From Roseomonas populi (GTDB lineage: Bacteria; Pseudomonadota; Alphaproteobacteria; Acetobacterales; Acetobacteraceae): a stretch of DNA of 64,000 nucleotides. A model generated the notes under the pieces. It had not been told where the DNA came from and did not search any database. It saw only the letters and a list, made by a program, of their open reading frames with translations. The DNA is taken from positions 248,001 through 312,000 of the forward strand of contig NZ_JANJOU010000001.1 of the NCBI RefSeq assembly GCF_024594815.1, in the 5' to 3' direction. Every line of letters begins with the position of its first letter. Positions within the stretch are counted from its first letter, which is position 1. The position numbers and the translations under genes were made by a program. This document shows, in pieces, positions 24,151-34,500 of this stretch.

Positions 24151-25932
24151 TCAGGCGGCGACGGGGGCGGGCTTCTTCGCCTCCGTGCCGGTGAGCTGGG
24201 TCTTCACCAGCTCCGCGAAGCGGCCGCCCTGCGCCACCAGGTCCTCGAAGGTGCCGCGCTCCGCGATGCGGCCGAGCTCGAAGACGAGGATCTCGTCGGC
24301 GTCGCGGATGGTGGAGAGGCGGTGGGCGATGATGAAGGTGGTGCGGCCGGCCATCAGGACCTTCAGCGCCTTCTGGACGCGGGCTTCCGTGGCGGCGTCC
24401 AGCGCGCTGGTGGCCTCGTCCAGGATGAGGATGGGCGGGTCCTTCAGCAGGGCGCGGGCGATGGAGAGGCGCTGCTTCTGGCCGCCGGAGAGGGAGGTGC
24501 CGCGCTCGCCGACCGGGGTGTCGTAACCCTGGGGCTGGCGGGTGATGAAGTCGTGGGCCTCGGCCATGCGGCAGGCCTGCTCCAGCTCCTCCTGCGTGGC
24601 GTCCGGGCGGCCGACGAGGAGGTTCTCCCGGATCGTGCGGTTGAAGAGCATGGCGTCCTGGAAGACCACGCCGACGTTGCGGCGCAGGCTCTCCAGGGAG
24701 ATGTCGCGCAGGTCGTGGCCGTCGATGGTGATGCGGCCCTCGATGGGGTCCCAGAGGCGCTGGAGGAGGGACATGGCGGTGGACTTGCCGGCGCCGGTCT
24801 GGCCGACGAGGGCCACGGTCTTGCCGGGCGGGGCCTCAAAGGAGACGTCGTTCAGGATCTTGCCGCCGCCGGGGTAGCCGAAGGCGACGTGCTCGAAGGC
24901 GACGTGGCCGGCGGTGCGGCCGATGTCCACGGCGTCCATCTTCTCCGGGACGGAGGAGCGGGTGTCGAGGACGCCGAAGACCTCGCGCAGGCCGGGGACC
25001 TGCATCAGCAGGCGAGAGACGAAGCCGACCGCGCCCTCCAGCCGGCCGATGAGCATGGTGGCGAAGCCCATGAAGGAGACGATCTCGCCGACCGTGGCCT
25101 CCCCGCGCATGTGCAGCCAGGTGCCGAGGATGAAGATGGTGATGACGGAGATGGTGCTGGCCGAGCGGGTGAGGACGGAGACCACCGCCCACCAGTTCAG
25201 CACGGGGAACTGGTGGTCCAGCACCTGGCGCATGATGTCGCCGAAGAGCTTCGCCTCCGCGGCCAGGCGGGTGAAGGACTGGACGACGACGACGTTGGAG
25301 AGGGCGTCCTGCGCGTTGCCGGCGAGCTGTGACTGGAAGCTCTCCGCCTTCTCCTGGGCCTCCTGCGTGCGGGAGACGACGAAGGCGGCGACGACGATGA
25401 AGACCAGCACCAGGGCCAGCAGCACGAGGGCGAGGCGCCAGTTCATCAGGAAGGTCAGCGGCAGGAGGACGAAGCCGGTGATGAAGGTGGTCAGGTGCTC
25501 CCGGAAGAAGGAGAGCCAGATGGCGAAGAGGTGGTCCGTGCCCACCAGCATGATCTTCATCAGCCGCCCCGAGGCCGTGTCTCCGTGGAAGGAGAGCGGC
25601 ATGGCCAGGACGTGCTGGAAGTAGCGGTGCATCACGGCCAGCCGGTTGCGGTGGGCCATGCGGTCCGCGAGGAGGGAGACGGCGACGTTGGCGGCGATGC
25701 CGGTGATGCCGACAGCGCCCCAGACGACGAGGAGGGCGGTGGCCTGGCGCCAGACGATGTCCTGCGGGCGGCGATCGGCGCCGGAGAGGACATCCACCAC
25801 GCGGCCGAAGAGGACGGGTTCGAGGAACTGCAGGCCGGCCAGGGCGAGGGCTGCCAATGCGAGGCCGATCGCCACCCACTTGTCCGGGGCGAGGAGCCCG
25901 AGCACGCGGGCATAGGTCCGGAGAAAGCCCAT
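24151..25932 (-). CDS. ABC exporter, fused permease-ATPase (glucan exporter NdvA/ChvA type)
   Basis: A 593-residue half-transporter that forms a homodimeric exporter. The six-helix type 1 transmembrane domain spans about 10-310 (AIGLALAALALAGLQFLEPVLFGRVVDVLSG, FITGFVLLPLTFLMNWRLALVLLALVLVFIVV). The ATPase domain has Walker A GQTGAGKST, Q-loop VVFQDAMLFN, signature LSGGQKQR, Walker B ILILDEATSALD and the H-loop IAHRLSTI. The EPVLFGRVVD segment and the downstream GRLEGAVGFVSRL match the NdvA/ChvA cyclic beta-glucan exporters. No glucan synthase (NdvB) is nearby, so the substrate is unproven. The ATG at 25930-25932 has GAGGA 10 nt upstream, better than the ATG six codons earlier. Confidence 0.88.
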   Translation of the reverse strand: MGFLRTYARVLGLLAPDKWVAIGLALAALALAGLQFLEPVLFGRVVDVLSGADRRPQDIVWRQATALLVVWGAVGITGIAANVAVSLLADRMAHRNRLAVMHRYFQHVLAMPLSFHGDTASGRLMKIMLVGTDHLFAIWLSFFREHLTTFITGFVLLPLTFLMNWRLALVLLALVLVFIVVAAFVVSRTQEAQEKAESFQSQLAGNAQDALSNVVVVQSFTRLAAEAKLFGDIMRQVLDHQFPVLNWWAVVSVLTRSASTISVITIFILGTWLHMRGEATVGEIVSFMGFATMLIGRLEGAVGFVSRLLMQVPGLREVFGVLDTRSSVPEKMDAVDIGRTAGHVAFEHVAFGYPGGGKILNDVSFEAPPGKTVALVGQTGAGKSTAMSLLQRLWDPIEGRITIDGHDLRDISLESLRRNVGVVFQDAMLFNRTIRENLLVGRPDATQEELEQACRMAEAHDFITRQPQGYDTPVGERGTSLSGGQKQRLSIARALLKDPPILILDEATSALDAATEARVQKALKVLMAGRTTFIIAHRLSTIRDADEILVFELGRIAERGTFEDLVAQGGRFAELVKTQLTGTEAKKPAPVAA

Positions 25933-26173
25933 GCTGGTCCGATTCCTCATCGCAGTCGGTTAGCGGCAGCCGGAGGCGCAACGCCGGAACCCGGGAATCG
26001 GATGCAGGCGCCGGAGGAGGGATGCGCGGCGGGCGGCGGCTGTCCAGCCGGTAGCAGGCGCCGGGAGCGTGCGGGCCTTGTCAGGGCGTGGCGGGCGGGG
26101 CACCTGTTGCCTTCAGGCCGCGACTCCAAGAGGGGCAGCAGATCCCCGCGCGCGGCCCCCAAGGAGGCCGCCC

Positions 26174-27178
26174 ATGACCCTGTCCCGCCGCGCGGCGCTG
26201 GTTGCGCCCGCCCTCTCCCTCCCCTTCCTGCTGCGGGCCGGTGCGGCGCGCGGGCAGTCCGCCTACCCGTCCAGGCCGGTGCGGCTGGTGGTTCCCTTCG
26301 CGCCCGCCGGGACCACGGACGTGGCCGCGCGGATCGTGGCGGAGCGGCTGCAGTCCCGGCTGGGGCAGCCCTTCACCGTGGAGAACCGCGCGGGGGCAGG
26401 CGGGAACGTGGGCTCCGACCTGGTGGCGAAGGGGGATGCGGATGGGTACCTGCTGCTGATGCAGACCGTGTCCTCCGGCGCGATCAACTACACTCTCTAT
26501 GGCGACCGCATGCCTTACCGGCCGGACGACCTGGCCGAGGTGGGGCTGGTGACGCGGGTGCCGAACGTGATCTTCGTGACCAATTCCCTGCCGGTGAAGA
26601 CGCTGCGGGACCTGGTGGCCTATGCGAAGGCCAATCCTGGCAAGCTGAACATCGGCTCCTCCGGCGCCGGCACCTCGCTCCACGTCACGGGGGAGCTGCT
26701 GAAGATGCAGGCGGGGATCCAGATGTCGCATGTCCCCTTCCGGGGCGCGGGGCCGATGATGGCGGAGGTGATGGCCGGGCGGGTGGAGGTGGCGGTGGAC
26801 AACCTGCCCTCCGCCATCGGGCATATCCGGGACGGGCGGTTCCGGGCGCTGGCCGTGACCACCGCGAGCCGGACCCCTGCCCTGCCGGATGTCCCGACCA
26901 CGGCCGAGGAGGGCTATCCCGGCGTGGAGGCGACGGGGTGGTTCGGCATCCAGGCCCCGGGGCGCACGCCGCGGCCGATCGTGGAGAAGCTCGGCGCCGA
27001 GATCGACGCTATCGTGAAAGAACCCGCCACCAAGGCCCGCCTCGCGGACCTGGGTGGCATGATGCCGGAGCTGACCCCCGACGGGGGCACGAGCCCGGCT
27101 GCCTTCACCGCCTTCGTGCGGGCCGAGATCGCCAAGTGGGGCGACGTGGTCCGGCGATCCGGTGCAACCGTGGAGTGA
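26174..27178 (+). CDS. Bug/TctC-family periplasmic solute receptor (1 of tandem pair)
   Basis: A 334-residue extracytoplasmic solute receptor. It has a Tat-like signal (LSRRAALVAPALSLPFLLRAGAARG). The Bug fold carries YPSRPVRLVVPFAPAGTTDVAARIVAERL, VENRAGAGGNVGSDLVAKGDADGYLLL, PYRPDDLAEVGLV, GTSLHVTGELLKMQAGIQMSHVPFRG and GWFGIQAPGRTP. Family members bind carboxylates, amides or aromatic acids for TctAB tripartite transport, but no tctA or tctB is in the window. AAGGAGG precedes the ATG by 6 nt. The next gene begins 5 bp after its stop and is a paralogue. Confidence 0.93.
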   Translation: MTLSRRAALVAPALSLPFLLRAGAARGQSAYPSRPVRLVVPFAPAGTTDVAARIVAERLQSRLGQPFTVENRAGAGGNVGSDLVAKGDADGYLLLMQTVSSGAINYTLYGDRMPYRPDDLAEVGLVTRVPNVIFVTNSLPVKTLRDLVAYAKANPGKLNIGSSGAGTSLHVTGELLKMQAGIQMSHVPFRGAGPMMAEVMAGRVEVAVDNLPSAIGHIRDGRFRALAVTTASRTPALPDVPTTAEEGYPGVEATGWFGIQAPGRTPRPIVEKLGAEIDAIVKEPATKARLADLGGMMPELTPDGGTSPAAFTAFVRAEIAKWGDVVRRSGATVE

Positions 27179-27183
27179 CGCCT

Positions 27184-28191
27184 ATGACCATCCGTTCCAT
27201 CACCCGCCGCGGCGCCCTTCTGGCGGTGCCGGCCTTCGCCGCCCCCCTGGCCGCGCCTTCCGTGGTGCGGGCGCAGGGCGGTGCGGCGGGGAACTACCCG
27301 AGCCGGCCGATCCGGATGATCGTGCCCTTCCCCGCCGCCGGCGCGACGGACCTGACGGCGCGGGTGGTGTGCGAGCGGATGGCGACGATCCTCGGCCAGC
27401 CCGTGGTGATCGACAACCGGCCGGGCGCGGGCGGGAACATTGGGACGGAGATGGTCGCGAAGGCGGAGCCGGACGGCTACACGCTGCTGACCTTCACCAT
27501 CGGCACGGCGAGCATCAACCAGTTCCTCTACACGAAGCTGCCCTTCGACCCGCACAAGGACCTGGCGAGCGTCGCGCTGATCAACGAGGTGCCGAACGCG
27601 GTTGTCGTCGGGGCCGATAGCCCGTTCAAGAGCTTCCAGGACCTGATGGCGGCGGCGAAGGCGAAGCCGGGGGACATCAACTTCGCCAGCCCGGGCAACG
27701 GCACCTCCGGGCACCTCTGCGGCGAGCTGCTGAAGTTCAAGACGGGGGTGAACATCACCCATATCCCTTATCGCGGCACCGCCTCCATCATCCCGGACGT
27801 GATGGCGGGGCGTTGCGACGTGGCGATCGACAACCTGCCGGGCTACCTGCCCCACCTGACCGCCGGGCGGATGCGGGCGCTGGCCGTGACCTCCGGCACG
27901 CGCTGGCCGGCCCTGGCGAACGTGCCGACCGTGAAGGAATCCGGGGTACCGGACTTCGAGGCGGTGGCCTGGTTCGGCTTCCAGGCCCCGGGGCGGACGC
28001 CGAAGCCGATCGTGGACAGGCTGGCGAAGCTGGTGACGGACATCGTGGCGGAGCCGGCGGTGATCGACCGGCTGCGCGAGATCGGCAGCACGCCCAAGCC
28101 CCTAGGGCCGGAGGCGCTGGACCGCTACATCGCGGCCGAGGACGAGAAGTGGCAGGCGGTGGTGAAGCAGTCCGGGGCTCGGCTGGACTGA
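27184..28191 (+). CDS. Bug/TctC-family periplasmic solute receptor (2 of tandem pair)
   Basis: A 335-residue paralogue of the preceding gene. The twin-arginine-like signal is SITRRGALLAVPAFAAPLAAPSVVRAQ. The mature start is NYPSRPIRMIVPFPAAGATDLTARVV, with the loop motifs VIDNRPGAGGNIGTEMVAKAEPDGYTLLTF, KLPFDPHKDLASVAL, GHLCGELLKFKTGVNITHIPYRG and AWFGFQAPGRTPKPI. The frame stays open for a long way upstream, but the signal peptide fixes the start at the ATG at 27184. Close spacing implies co-transcription with receptor 1. Two receptors in tandem suggest related ligands or a recent duplication with diverging specificity. Confidence 0.93.
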   Translation: MTIRSITRRGALLAVPAFAAPLAAPSVVRAQGGAAGNYPSRPIRMIVPFPAAGATDLTARVVCERMATILGQPVVIDNRPGAGGNIGTEMVAKAEPDGYTLLTFTIGTASINQFLYTKLPFDPHKDLASVALINEVPNAVVVGADSPFKSFQDLMAAAKAKPGDINFASPGNGTSGHLCGELLKFKTGVNITHIPYRGTASIIPDVMAGRCDVAIDNLPGYLPHLTAGRMRALAVTSGTRWPALANVPTVKESGVPDFEAVAWFGFQAPGRTPKPIVDRLAKLVTDIVAEPAVIDRLREIGSTPKPLGPEALDRYIAAEDEKWQAVVKQSGARLD

Positions 28192-28459
28192 GGCTCGGCA
28201 CAGCCGGTTGCAGGCCGGGGGGGTGAGCCCTCCCTGGCCCCGACGGCCTGGGCGGGGCTGCGGCCGGTGCCGGCCAGCGCCGAGCAGCGTCGCAGCCGGG
28301 TTACAGGTTGGCAGAAACTTGCCGGTCGATGCGATTCTGTCGCATTGCGCAATTAACCCAGGTTGTAGGCCATCTTCTACTCTGGAACGATGGCGGTGGC
28401 TGGGGCTGCCCCGGCAGGAGCAGACCTGGAGCTGAAATGACTGTCATCACGAGGCTTGG

Positions 28460-28702
28460 ATGACATCGGACGACCCTCGCCCGCTACCCAGCGGGCCCGA
28501 GCAGCTCGATGCCATGCTGGAGGAACTGATCGCCCGCTTCAACGAGCGGGATCTGGAGAGGGTTCTGCTGCGGGACGTGGGACTGTCGCTGATCCAGCGG
28601 CTGGCCTCGCCCGAGGAGGTGGAAGGCATCGCGGCGCGCTGGCGGGATCGCTGGCGGGAAACCGTGCGGCTGGAGAGCATGCCGATGCGAAGGCAGGGCT
28701 AG
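28460..28702 (+). CDS. Unknown 80-residue acidic/helical protein
   Basis: A small soluble protein I do not recognise. It is predicted helical throughout and rich in Glu/Arg/Leu (EQLDAMLEELIARFNERDLERVLLRDVGLSLIQRLASPEEVEGIAARWRDRW), with no signal or membrane segment. GAGG lies 6 nt before the ATG, and the codon use matches real genes of this genome. It stands between the second Bug receptor and another small ORF. The amphipathic pattern suggests a partner-binding helix bundle; nothing more can be said. Confidence 0.5.
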   Translation: MTSDDPRPLPSGPEQLDAMLEELIARFNERDLERVLLRDVGLSLIQRLASPEEVEGIAARWRDRWRETVRLESMPMRRQG

Positions 28703-28740
28703 GCCGGGACGGGCGGGCCGGTCCGGGACCTCTCGGACCC

Positions 28741-28790
28741 GCTTCCAATAATTCCACTATCGCAATATATTTTGAGGGCTACGCATCCGG
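28741..28790 (+). promoter_or_regulatory. AT-rich patch, possible promoter
   Basis: An island of low GC in very GC-rich DNA, containing ATAATTCCACTATCGCAATA and TATATTTTGAG. It lies 40-90 bp upstream of the 84-residue ORF. TATATT could serve as a -10 element; a good -35 is not obvious. Confidence 0.3.
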
Positions 28791-28831
28791 CACCACCGCC
28801 GCTTGCCCATTGATTTGTTGGACGGGATGAC

Positions 28832-29086
28832 ATGACCACGCCACCCGGCAGCGCCTCCGGCATTACCCGCGTGCTGGAAATGCGCGATTCCGCGCGCGGA
28901 ACCAGGACGGTGGCGGTGGAATTCGAGACCGGCTCCGGGTCCGGGGCCGTGATCGTGACCGTCGATGCGGCCGGCAAGCTTAGTTTCAACTCGGTGTTCC
29001 GGGACCCGGCGTCGGTTCGCCCGCCATCCTCAGCCAAAGAGCGTCCGGCGGCACTTCGGGCGCCAACCGCCGAGGCTTCCAGCTAG
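28832..29086 (+). CDS. Unknown 84-residue protein
   Basis: Not recognised. The middle looks like a small beta sheet (TRTVAVEFETGSGSGAVIVTVDAAGKLSFNSVF), flanked by a charged N-terminus and a disordered Pro/Ala/Ser-rich tail. There is no signal peptide or membrane helix. A weak ribosome site (GGGATG) precedes the ATG, and an AT-rich patch upstream could be its promoter. The coding statistics are moderate, so it could also be a non-coding shadow. The 228 bp between its stop and the next gene hold nothing I can identify. Confidence 0.4.
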   Translation: MTTPPGSASGITRVLEMRDSARGTRTVAVEFETGSGSGAVIVTVDAAGKLSFNSVFRDPASVRPPSSAKERPAALRAPTAEASS

Positions 29087-29314
29087 GCGGCGTTGCGCCT
29101 GGCGGTCCATCGCCCGCGACCGGCGAGAGCGAAAAGCTGCACATGGGCTGCGGGGCCAGCCCCCACCCCTTGAGGCGGCTGCCTCCCCCGCCCGTTCACT
29201 CCTGGCCGCTGCCGCCCGGGTCCGGGTAGTCGAGGATCCGGGGTAGCGGGTCCTGGTGCGGGGAGGCTGGGGCAGGCTGGCTGGGCCACCTCTCGAAGGC
29301 CCCCTGCCCCCTGC

Positions 29315-29980
29315 CTAGAACTCGGCTTCGACCTCGAGCTCGTGAATGGGGGGCTCCGGCTCGTGCTGGGCGGCGGCGACCCATTCGGCCATGGGTGCCC
29401 ATTCCATGATCGTCTCGGCGTATTTGGCGCAGGCGCCCTCCATCTTCACGTCATAGGTGAGGAAGCGGGTGATGACGGGGGCGTACATGGCGTCGGCCAC
29501 GGTGGGATGGTGGCCCATCAGCCAGGGGCCGCCCCAGTGGCCCAGGCATTCCCGCCAGATGGAGACGACACGCTCGATGTCCGCGCGGGGGCCGGACCAG
29601 ATGCGGAAGCCCGGGCGGTGGGCGCGGAGGTTCATGGGAAGGGAGGCGCGCAGGGCCTGGAAGCCGGCGTGCATCTCCCCGGCGATGGAGCGGCAGCGGG
29701 CGCGGGCGGTGGGGTCGGCGGGGAGCATCCGGGCTTCGGGGAAGCGCTCGTTCAGGGTTTCCGCGATGGCGGTGGTGTCCCAGATGCGCAGGCCGTCCAT
29801 CAGCAGGCAGGGAATGCGGATGGAGGAGGACTGGAGGAGGAGCTCGGCCCGGACGGCGGGGTCGTCCAGGTTCACCGCCTCTACCGCGGCGTCCAGCCCG
29901 GCCAAGCGGCAGAGGAGGTGGCCCCGGAGCGACCAGGAGGAGTAGTTGCGGCTGCTGATGAGGAGCCGGGGCCGGTCCAT
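29315..29980 (-). CDS. Glutathione S-transferase family protein
   Basis: A 221-residue GST. The N-terminal thioredoxin-like domain begins RLLISSRNYSSWSLRGHLLC, with the S-x-W-S-L-R pattern of the GST-N-like 'NYSSWS' group. The glutathione-binding loop IRIPCLLMDGLRIWDTTAIAETL includes the cis-Pro and the DTTAI acid-Thr motif. The C-terminal all-helical domain has WLMGHHPTVADAMYAPVITRFLTYDV. This subgroup has Ser/Asn in place of a catalytic Cys, and its substrates are unknown. It is monocistronic and divergent from phaZ. The 224-bp divergent gap holds no clear operator. Confidence 0.9.
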   Translation of the reverse strand: MDRPRLLISSRNYSSWSLRGHLLCRLAGLDAAVEAVNLDDPAVRAELLLQSSSIRIPCLLMDGLRIWDTTAIAETLNERFPEARMLPADPTARARCRSIAGEMHAGFQALRASLPMNLRAHRPGFRIWSGPRADIERVVSIWRECLGHWGGPWLMGHHPTVADAMYAPVITRFLTYDVKMEGACAKYAETIMEWAPMAEWVAAAQHEPEPPIHELEVEAEF

Positions 29981-30204
29981 GCAGGAAATCCTCTCCGCCC
30001 TTTGCCTGTGGGCTCGCCCTGGGGCGCCCGGCGTTCATGCCAGAACCGTTCCATACCCGCCACACCACGCGCCTGGGAATGGGGCCATGTGTTCCGCGGG
30101 ATACAGGGGAGATTGACCAGCGTCGTGTGACCTCTCACTTTTCAAACCCACGATGCTCTGGGCCGTTCTATCCCCATGCGCCTGATACCGACGATGCGGC
30201 CCGA

Positions 30205-31434
30205 ATGATCTACCAGATCTGGCAGGCGCAGCAGGACATCCAGTTCCCCATGCGGGCCTTCGCCGAGAGCGCGGGCCGGATGCTCCGGCAATGGGAGCCG
30301 GTGACCGCCTCCGTCCCCCTCGCGGCTCCGTTCATCCGCACGGCGGGCGCGGCGATGGAGCTGATCGCCCATGCCCGCACCACCCATACCCGGCCGAACT
30401 ACGGCTTCACCACCGCGCAGGTGGGGAACCGCGCGGTGGAGGTGACGGAGGAGGTGGTGCACGAGACCCCCTTCGGCACCCTGCTGCGCTTCGCCAAGGA
30501 CACGGCGGTGCAGCAGCCGCGGGTGCTGGTGGTGGCGCCGATGTCCGGGCACTTCTCCACCCTGTTGCGGGGCACCGTGGAGGTGCTGCTGCCCGACCAC
30601 GACGTGTACATCACGGACTGGGTGAACGCGCGGGACGTCCCCCTCTCGGCCGGGGAATTCACCTTCGACGACTTCACCGACCACATCATCCGGTTCCTGG
30701 AGGTGATGGGGCCCGGGGGCCACGTGCTCGCGGTGTGCCAGCCGGCGCCGGCGACGCTGGCGGCGGTGGCGGTGATGGCCGAGGCGCGGAACCGGGCGAC
30801 GCCGGCGAGCATGACGCTGATGGCCGGGCCGATCGACACGCGGGTGAGCCCGACCAAGGTGAACGACCTGGCGAAGTCCAAGCCGATCGAGTGGTTCGAG
30901 CGGAACCTGATCGGGACGGTGCCGGAGCGTTACGCCGGGGCGGGGCGCCGGGTTTATCCCGGGGCGGTCCAGCTGCAGGCCTTCATGTCCATGAACATGG
31001 AGCGCCACATGAAGGCGCACCGGACGCAGTTCGAGAACATCGTGGCGGGGAACGTGGAGGCGGCGGCGGCCCATCGGCGTTTCTACGACGAGTATTTCGC
31101 CGTGATGGACCTTCCGGCGGACTACTACCTGCAGACCGTGCAGCGGATTTTCCAGGACCACGACCTGCCGCGGGGGGAGCTGACCCACCGCGGCCAGAAG
31201 GTGCGGCCGGAGGCGATCCGGCGGACGGCCCTGCTGACGGTTGAGGGGGAGCGGGACGACATCTGCGCCATCGGGCAGACCATGGCGGCGCTGGACCTGT
31301 GCCCGAATATCCCCCTGGCGAACCGGCACCACCACCTGCAGACGGGGGTGGGGCATTACGGGGTGTTTAGCGGGCGGCGCTGGGCGAACGAGGTGTACCC
31401 GCGCGTGCGGGCGATGATCCAGGCGAACAGCTAG
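30205..31434 (+). CDS. phaZ: Intracellular polyhydroxyalkanoate depolymerase
   Basis: Mobilises stored poly-3-hydroxybutyrate. The 409-residue alpha/beta hydrolase-like protein begins MIYQIWQAQQDIQFPMRAFAESA, typical of the PhaZ intracellular depolymerase family. Core motifs follow: VLVVAPMSGHFSTLLRGTVEVLLPDHDVYITDWVNARDVPLSAGEFTFDDFTDHII, then HVLAVCQPAPATLAAVAVMAE, which carries the lipase-like nucleophile Cys (V-C-Q-P) seen in this family in place of Ser. The C-terminal acid/His region is LLTVEGERDDICAIGQT and HHHLQTGVGHYGVFSGRRW. No good Shine-Dalgarno precedes the ATG at 30205. No phaC or phasin gene is nearby. Confidence 0.92.
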   Translation: MIYQIWQAQQDIQFPMRAFAESAGRMLRQWEPVTASVPLAAPFIRTAGAAMELIAHARTTHTRPNYGFTTAQVGNRAVEVTEEVVHETPFGTLLRFAKDTAVQQPRVLVVAPMSGHFSTLLRGTVEVLLPDHDVYITDWVNARDVPLSAGEFTFDDFTDHIIRFLEVMGPGGHVLAVCQPAPATLAAVAVMAEARNRATPASMTLMAGPIDTRVSPTKVNDLAKSKPIEWFERNLIGTVPERYAGAGRRVYPGAVQLQAFMSMNMERHMKAHRTQFENIVAGNVEAAAAHRRFYDEYFAVMDLPADYYLQTVQRIFQDHDLPRGELTHRGQKVRPEAIRRTALLTVEGERDDICAIGQTMAALDLCPNIPLANRHHHLQTGVGHYGVFSGRRWANEVYPRVRAMIQANS

Positions 31435-31592
31435 GGCGCTTGGCCACGCTTCCGGCCCGCGGCCGGGCGGGCGGTGTAATTCCGGCGTCAGGAAGTTCCT
31501 GCTATCATCCCGGCCAAGGACCGGCCTAGCCGTTGCTGTGACTGCGGGGCAGACGGCCCCCTGTTCCGGGTCGGTACCTCCCGGAGAGACTG

Positions 31593-34500
31593 TTGCCCTT
31601 GCCCGAGCCGACCGATCCGCGGCGCTGGACCGAAGCCGAGCGGTTGGCCGCGCTGGAGCGGACCCGCCTGCTCGATACCCCGCCCGAGCAGGCCTATGAC
31701 GACCTGGTGCGGCTGGCGGCCGACCTGACCGGCACCCCCATGGCGGCCATCCACCTGGTGGACGCGGACCGGCAATGGGTCAAGGCCGAGTTCGGGCTGG
31801 GCGTGCGGGAGATGCCGCGGGGCGATGCCATCTGCCCCACGGCCATGCTGGATCCGGAGGGGCTGGTGGTGCCGGACGCGTCCCGGGACCCGCGTTTCGC
31901 CGGCAGTCCGGCGGTGGCGGGGGGCCCGGCGATCCGCTTCTACGCGGGCGTGCCGCTGGAATCCGACGGGGTGCCGATCGGGGCGCTCTGCGTGCTGGAT
32001 ACGGAGCCGCGCGAAGGGCTGGACGCGAGGCAGCGCTTCGCCCTGCGCGCGCTGGCGGCGCAGGCGAGCAGCCAGATCGCCCTGCGGCGGGCCCTGGCCG
32101 ACCGGGAGCAGGCCGACCGGCTGCACCGTGAGACGCTGAACAGCGTGACGGATTACGCGATCATCTCCATGGACCGGGAAGGCCGGGTGATCGCGTGGAA
32201 TGCGGGCGCGGCGAATGTGCTGGGCTGGTCTGAGACGGAGATGCTCAGGCAGGAAGGGCGGCGCATCTTCACCGAGGAGGACCGGCTCGCCGGGCGGCCG
32301 GAGGAGGAGATGCGGGAGGCGCTGGAGAACGGGCGCGCCTCCGACGAGCGGTGGCACCAGCACCGGGACGGGTCGCGCTTCTGGGCGAGCGGCGAGCTGA
32401 TGCCGCTTCGCGGCGAGGCGGGCGCGATCATTGGCTTCGTGAAGGTGCTGCGCGACCGGACGGGGCAGCGGCGGGCGACCGAGGCGCTGGAGGCGGTGAA
32501 CGAGCGCTATCGCCTGGCATCGCGGGCGACGAACGACGCGATCTGGGACTGGGACCTGCGCCGGAACGAGGTGGGGTGGAACGAGGCGCTGGGCTCCGCC
32601 TTCGGCTGGCGGCCGGAGCAGGTGGAGCCCACGGGGGACTGGTGGATCGCGCAGATCCACCCGGAGGACCGGGCGCGGATCGACCAAAGCATCCACGCGG
32701 TGATCGAGGGGACGGGGACGAGCTGGGCGGGCGAGTACCGCTTCCGCCGGGCGGATGGCAGCTACGCCTCCGTGCTCGACCGGGGCTACGTGACGCGGGA
32801 TGCCGCGGGCGCGCCGGTCCGGATGATCGGGGCCATGCTGGACCTGACGCCGCGGACGGAGGCGGAGCGGGCGCGGCGGGAGGCGGAGGAGCGGCTGCGG
32901 CTGGCCGCGACCGCCGCGCGGATCGGCACCTTCGACTTCCGGGTGGCCGAGGGCGTGCTGAGCTGGGACGACAGGTGCCGGGAGTTGTTCGGGCTGCCGC
33001 CGGGTGTGCCGGTGAGCTACGAGGACAGCTTCCTGGCCGGGCTGCACCCGGAGGACCGCGTGCGGGCGGACGCGGCGGTGGTGCGGGCGCTGGACCCTGC
33101 GGGGTCGGGCGCCTTCAATGTCGAGTACCGCACCATCGGGATCGTGGACGGGGTGGAGCGCTGGGTTTCCGCCAGCGGCGAGACGAGCTTCCAGGACGGG
33201 GCGCCGATGCGGCTGGTGGGCACCGTGCTGGACATCACCGCGCGCAAGCGGGCCGAGGAGGCGCTGCAACGGCTGAACCTGACGCTGGAGCAGCAGGTGG
33301 CCGAGCGGACGGCGGACCGGAACCGGCTCTGGCAGCTCTCGGCCGACATCGTGATGGTGGCGCGGCTCGACGGGACGATCACGGCGGCGAACCCGGCCTG
33401 GGCGGTGGTGCTGGGCTGGACGGAGGCGGAGTTGGTCGGGCGGGCCTTCCTGGACCTGGTGCATCCGGAGGACCTGGCGCGGACCTGCGAACTCGTGGCC
33501 GGGCTGTCCGCGGGGATGGCGCCGCGGCGCTTCGAAAACCGCACCCGCGGGCGGGACGGGCGGTACCGCTGGATCGCCTGGACGGCGGTGCCGGGCGAGG
33601 GGCTGATCAACGCTGTGGGCCGCGACGTGACGACGGAGCGCGAGGCGGCGGAGGCGCTGGCCCGCGCGGAGGAGAGCCTGCGGCAGAGCCAGAAGATGGA
33701 GGCCGTGGGGCAGCTGACCGGCGGCATCGCGCACGACTTCAACAACCTGCTGACGGGGATCACGGGTTCCCTGGAGCTGCTGCGGCGGCGGGTGGCGCAG
33801 GGGCGGCTGGAGGACGTGGACCGGTACGTGACGGCGGCGCAGGGGGCGGCGAAGCGGGCGGCGGCGCTGACGCACCGGCTGCTCGCCTTCTCCCGCCGGC
33901 AGACGCTGGATCCCCGGCCGACGGAGGTGAACCGGCTGGTGGCGGGGATCGAGGAGCTTGTGCGGCGGACGGTGGGGCCGGAGATCGCGCTGGAGGTGGT
34001 GCCGGCCGCGGGGCTGTGGACCGTTCTGGTGGATCCGAACCAGTTGGAGAACGCGCTGCTGAACCTGTGCATCAACGCGCGCGACGCGATGCCGGATGGC
34101 GGGCGCATCGCCATCGGGACCGCGAACACCTGGGTGGATGCGGGGGCTGCGGCGGAGATCGGGCTGGAGGAAGGGGATTACGTCACGCTCCGCGTGACCG
34201 ATACGGGCACGGGCATGGCGCCGGAGGTGGTGGAGCGCGCCTTCGATCCCTTCTTCACCACCAAGCCGCTGGGCCAGGGCACGGGGCTCGGGCTCTCCAT
34301 GATCTACGGCTTTGTGCGGCAGTCCGGCGGGGGGGTACGGGTGCAGTCGGAGCCGGGCCGGGGCACCACCATGTGCCTCTTCCTGCCGCGCCACCACGGG
34401 GTGGCGGAGGCGGAGGCGGTGCAGGCGCGCGCGGCCCTGCCGCACGCCGATGCGGGTGAGACGGTGCTGGTGGTGGACGACGAGGCGACCGTGCGCATGC

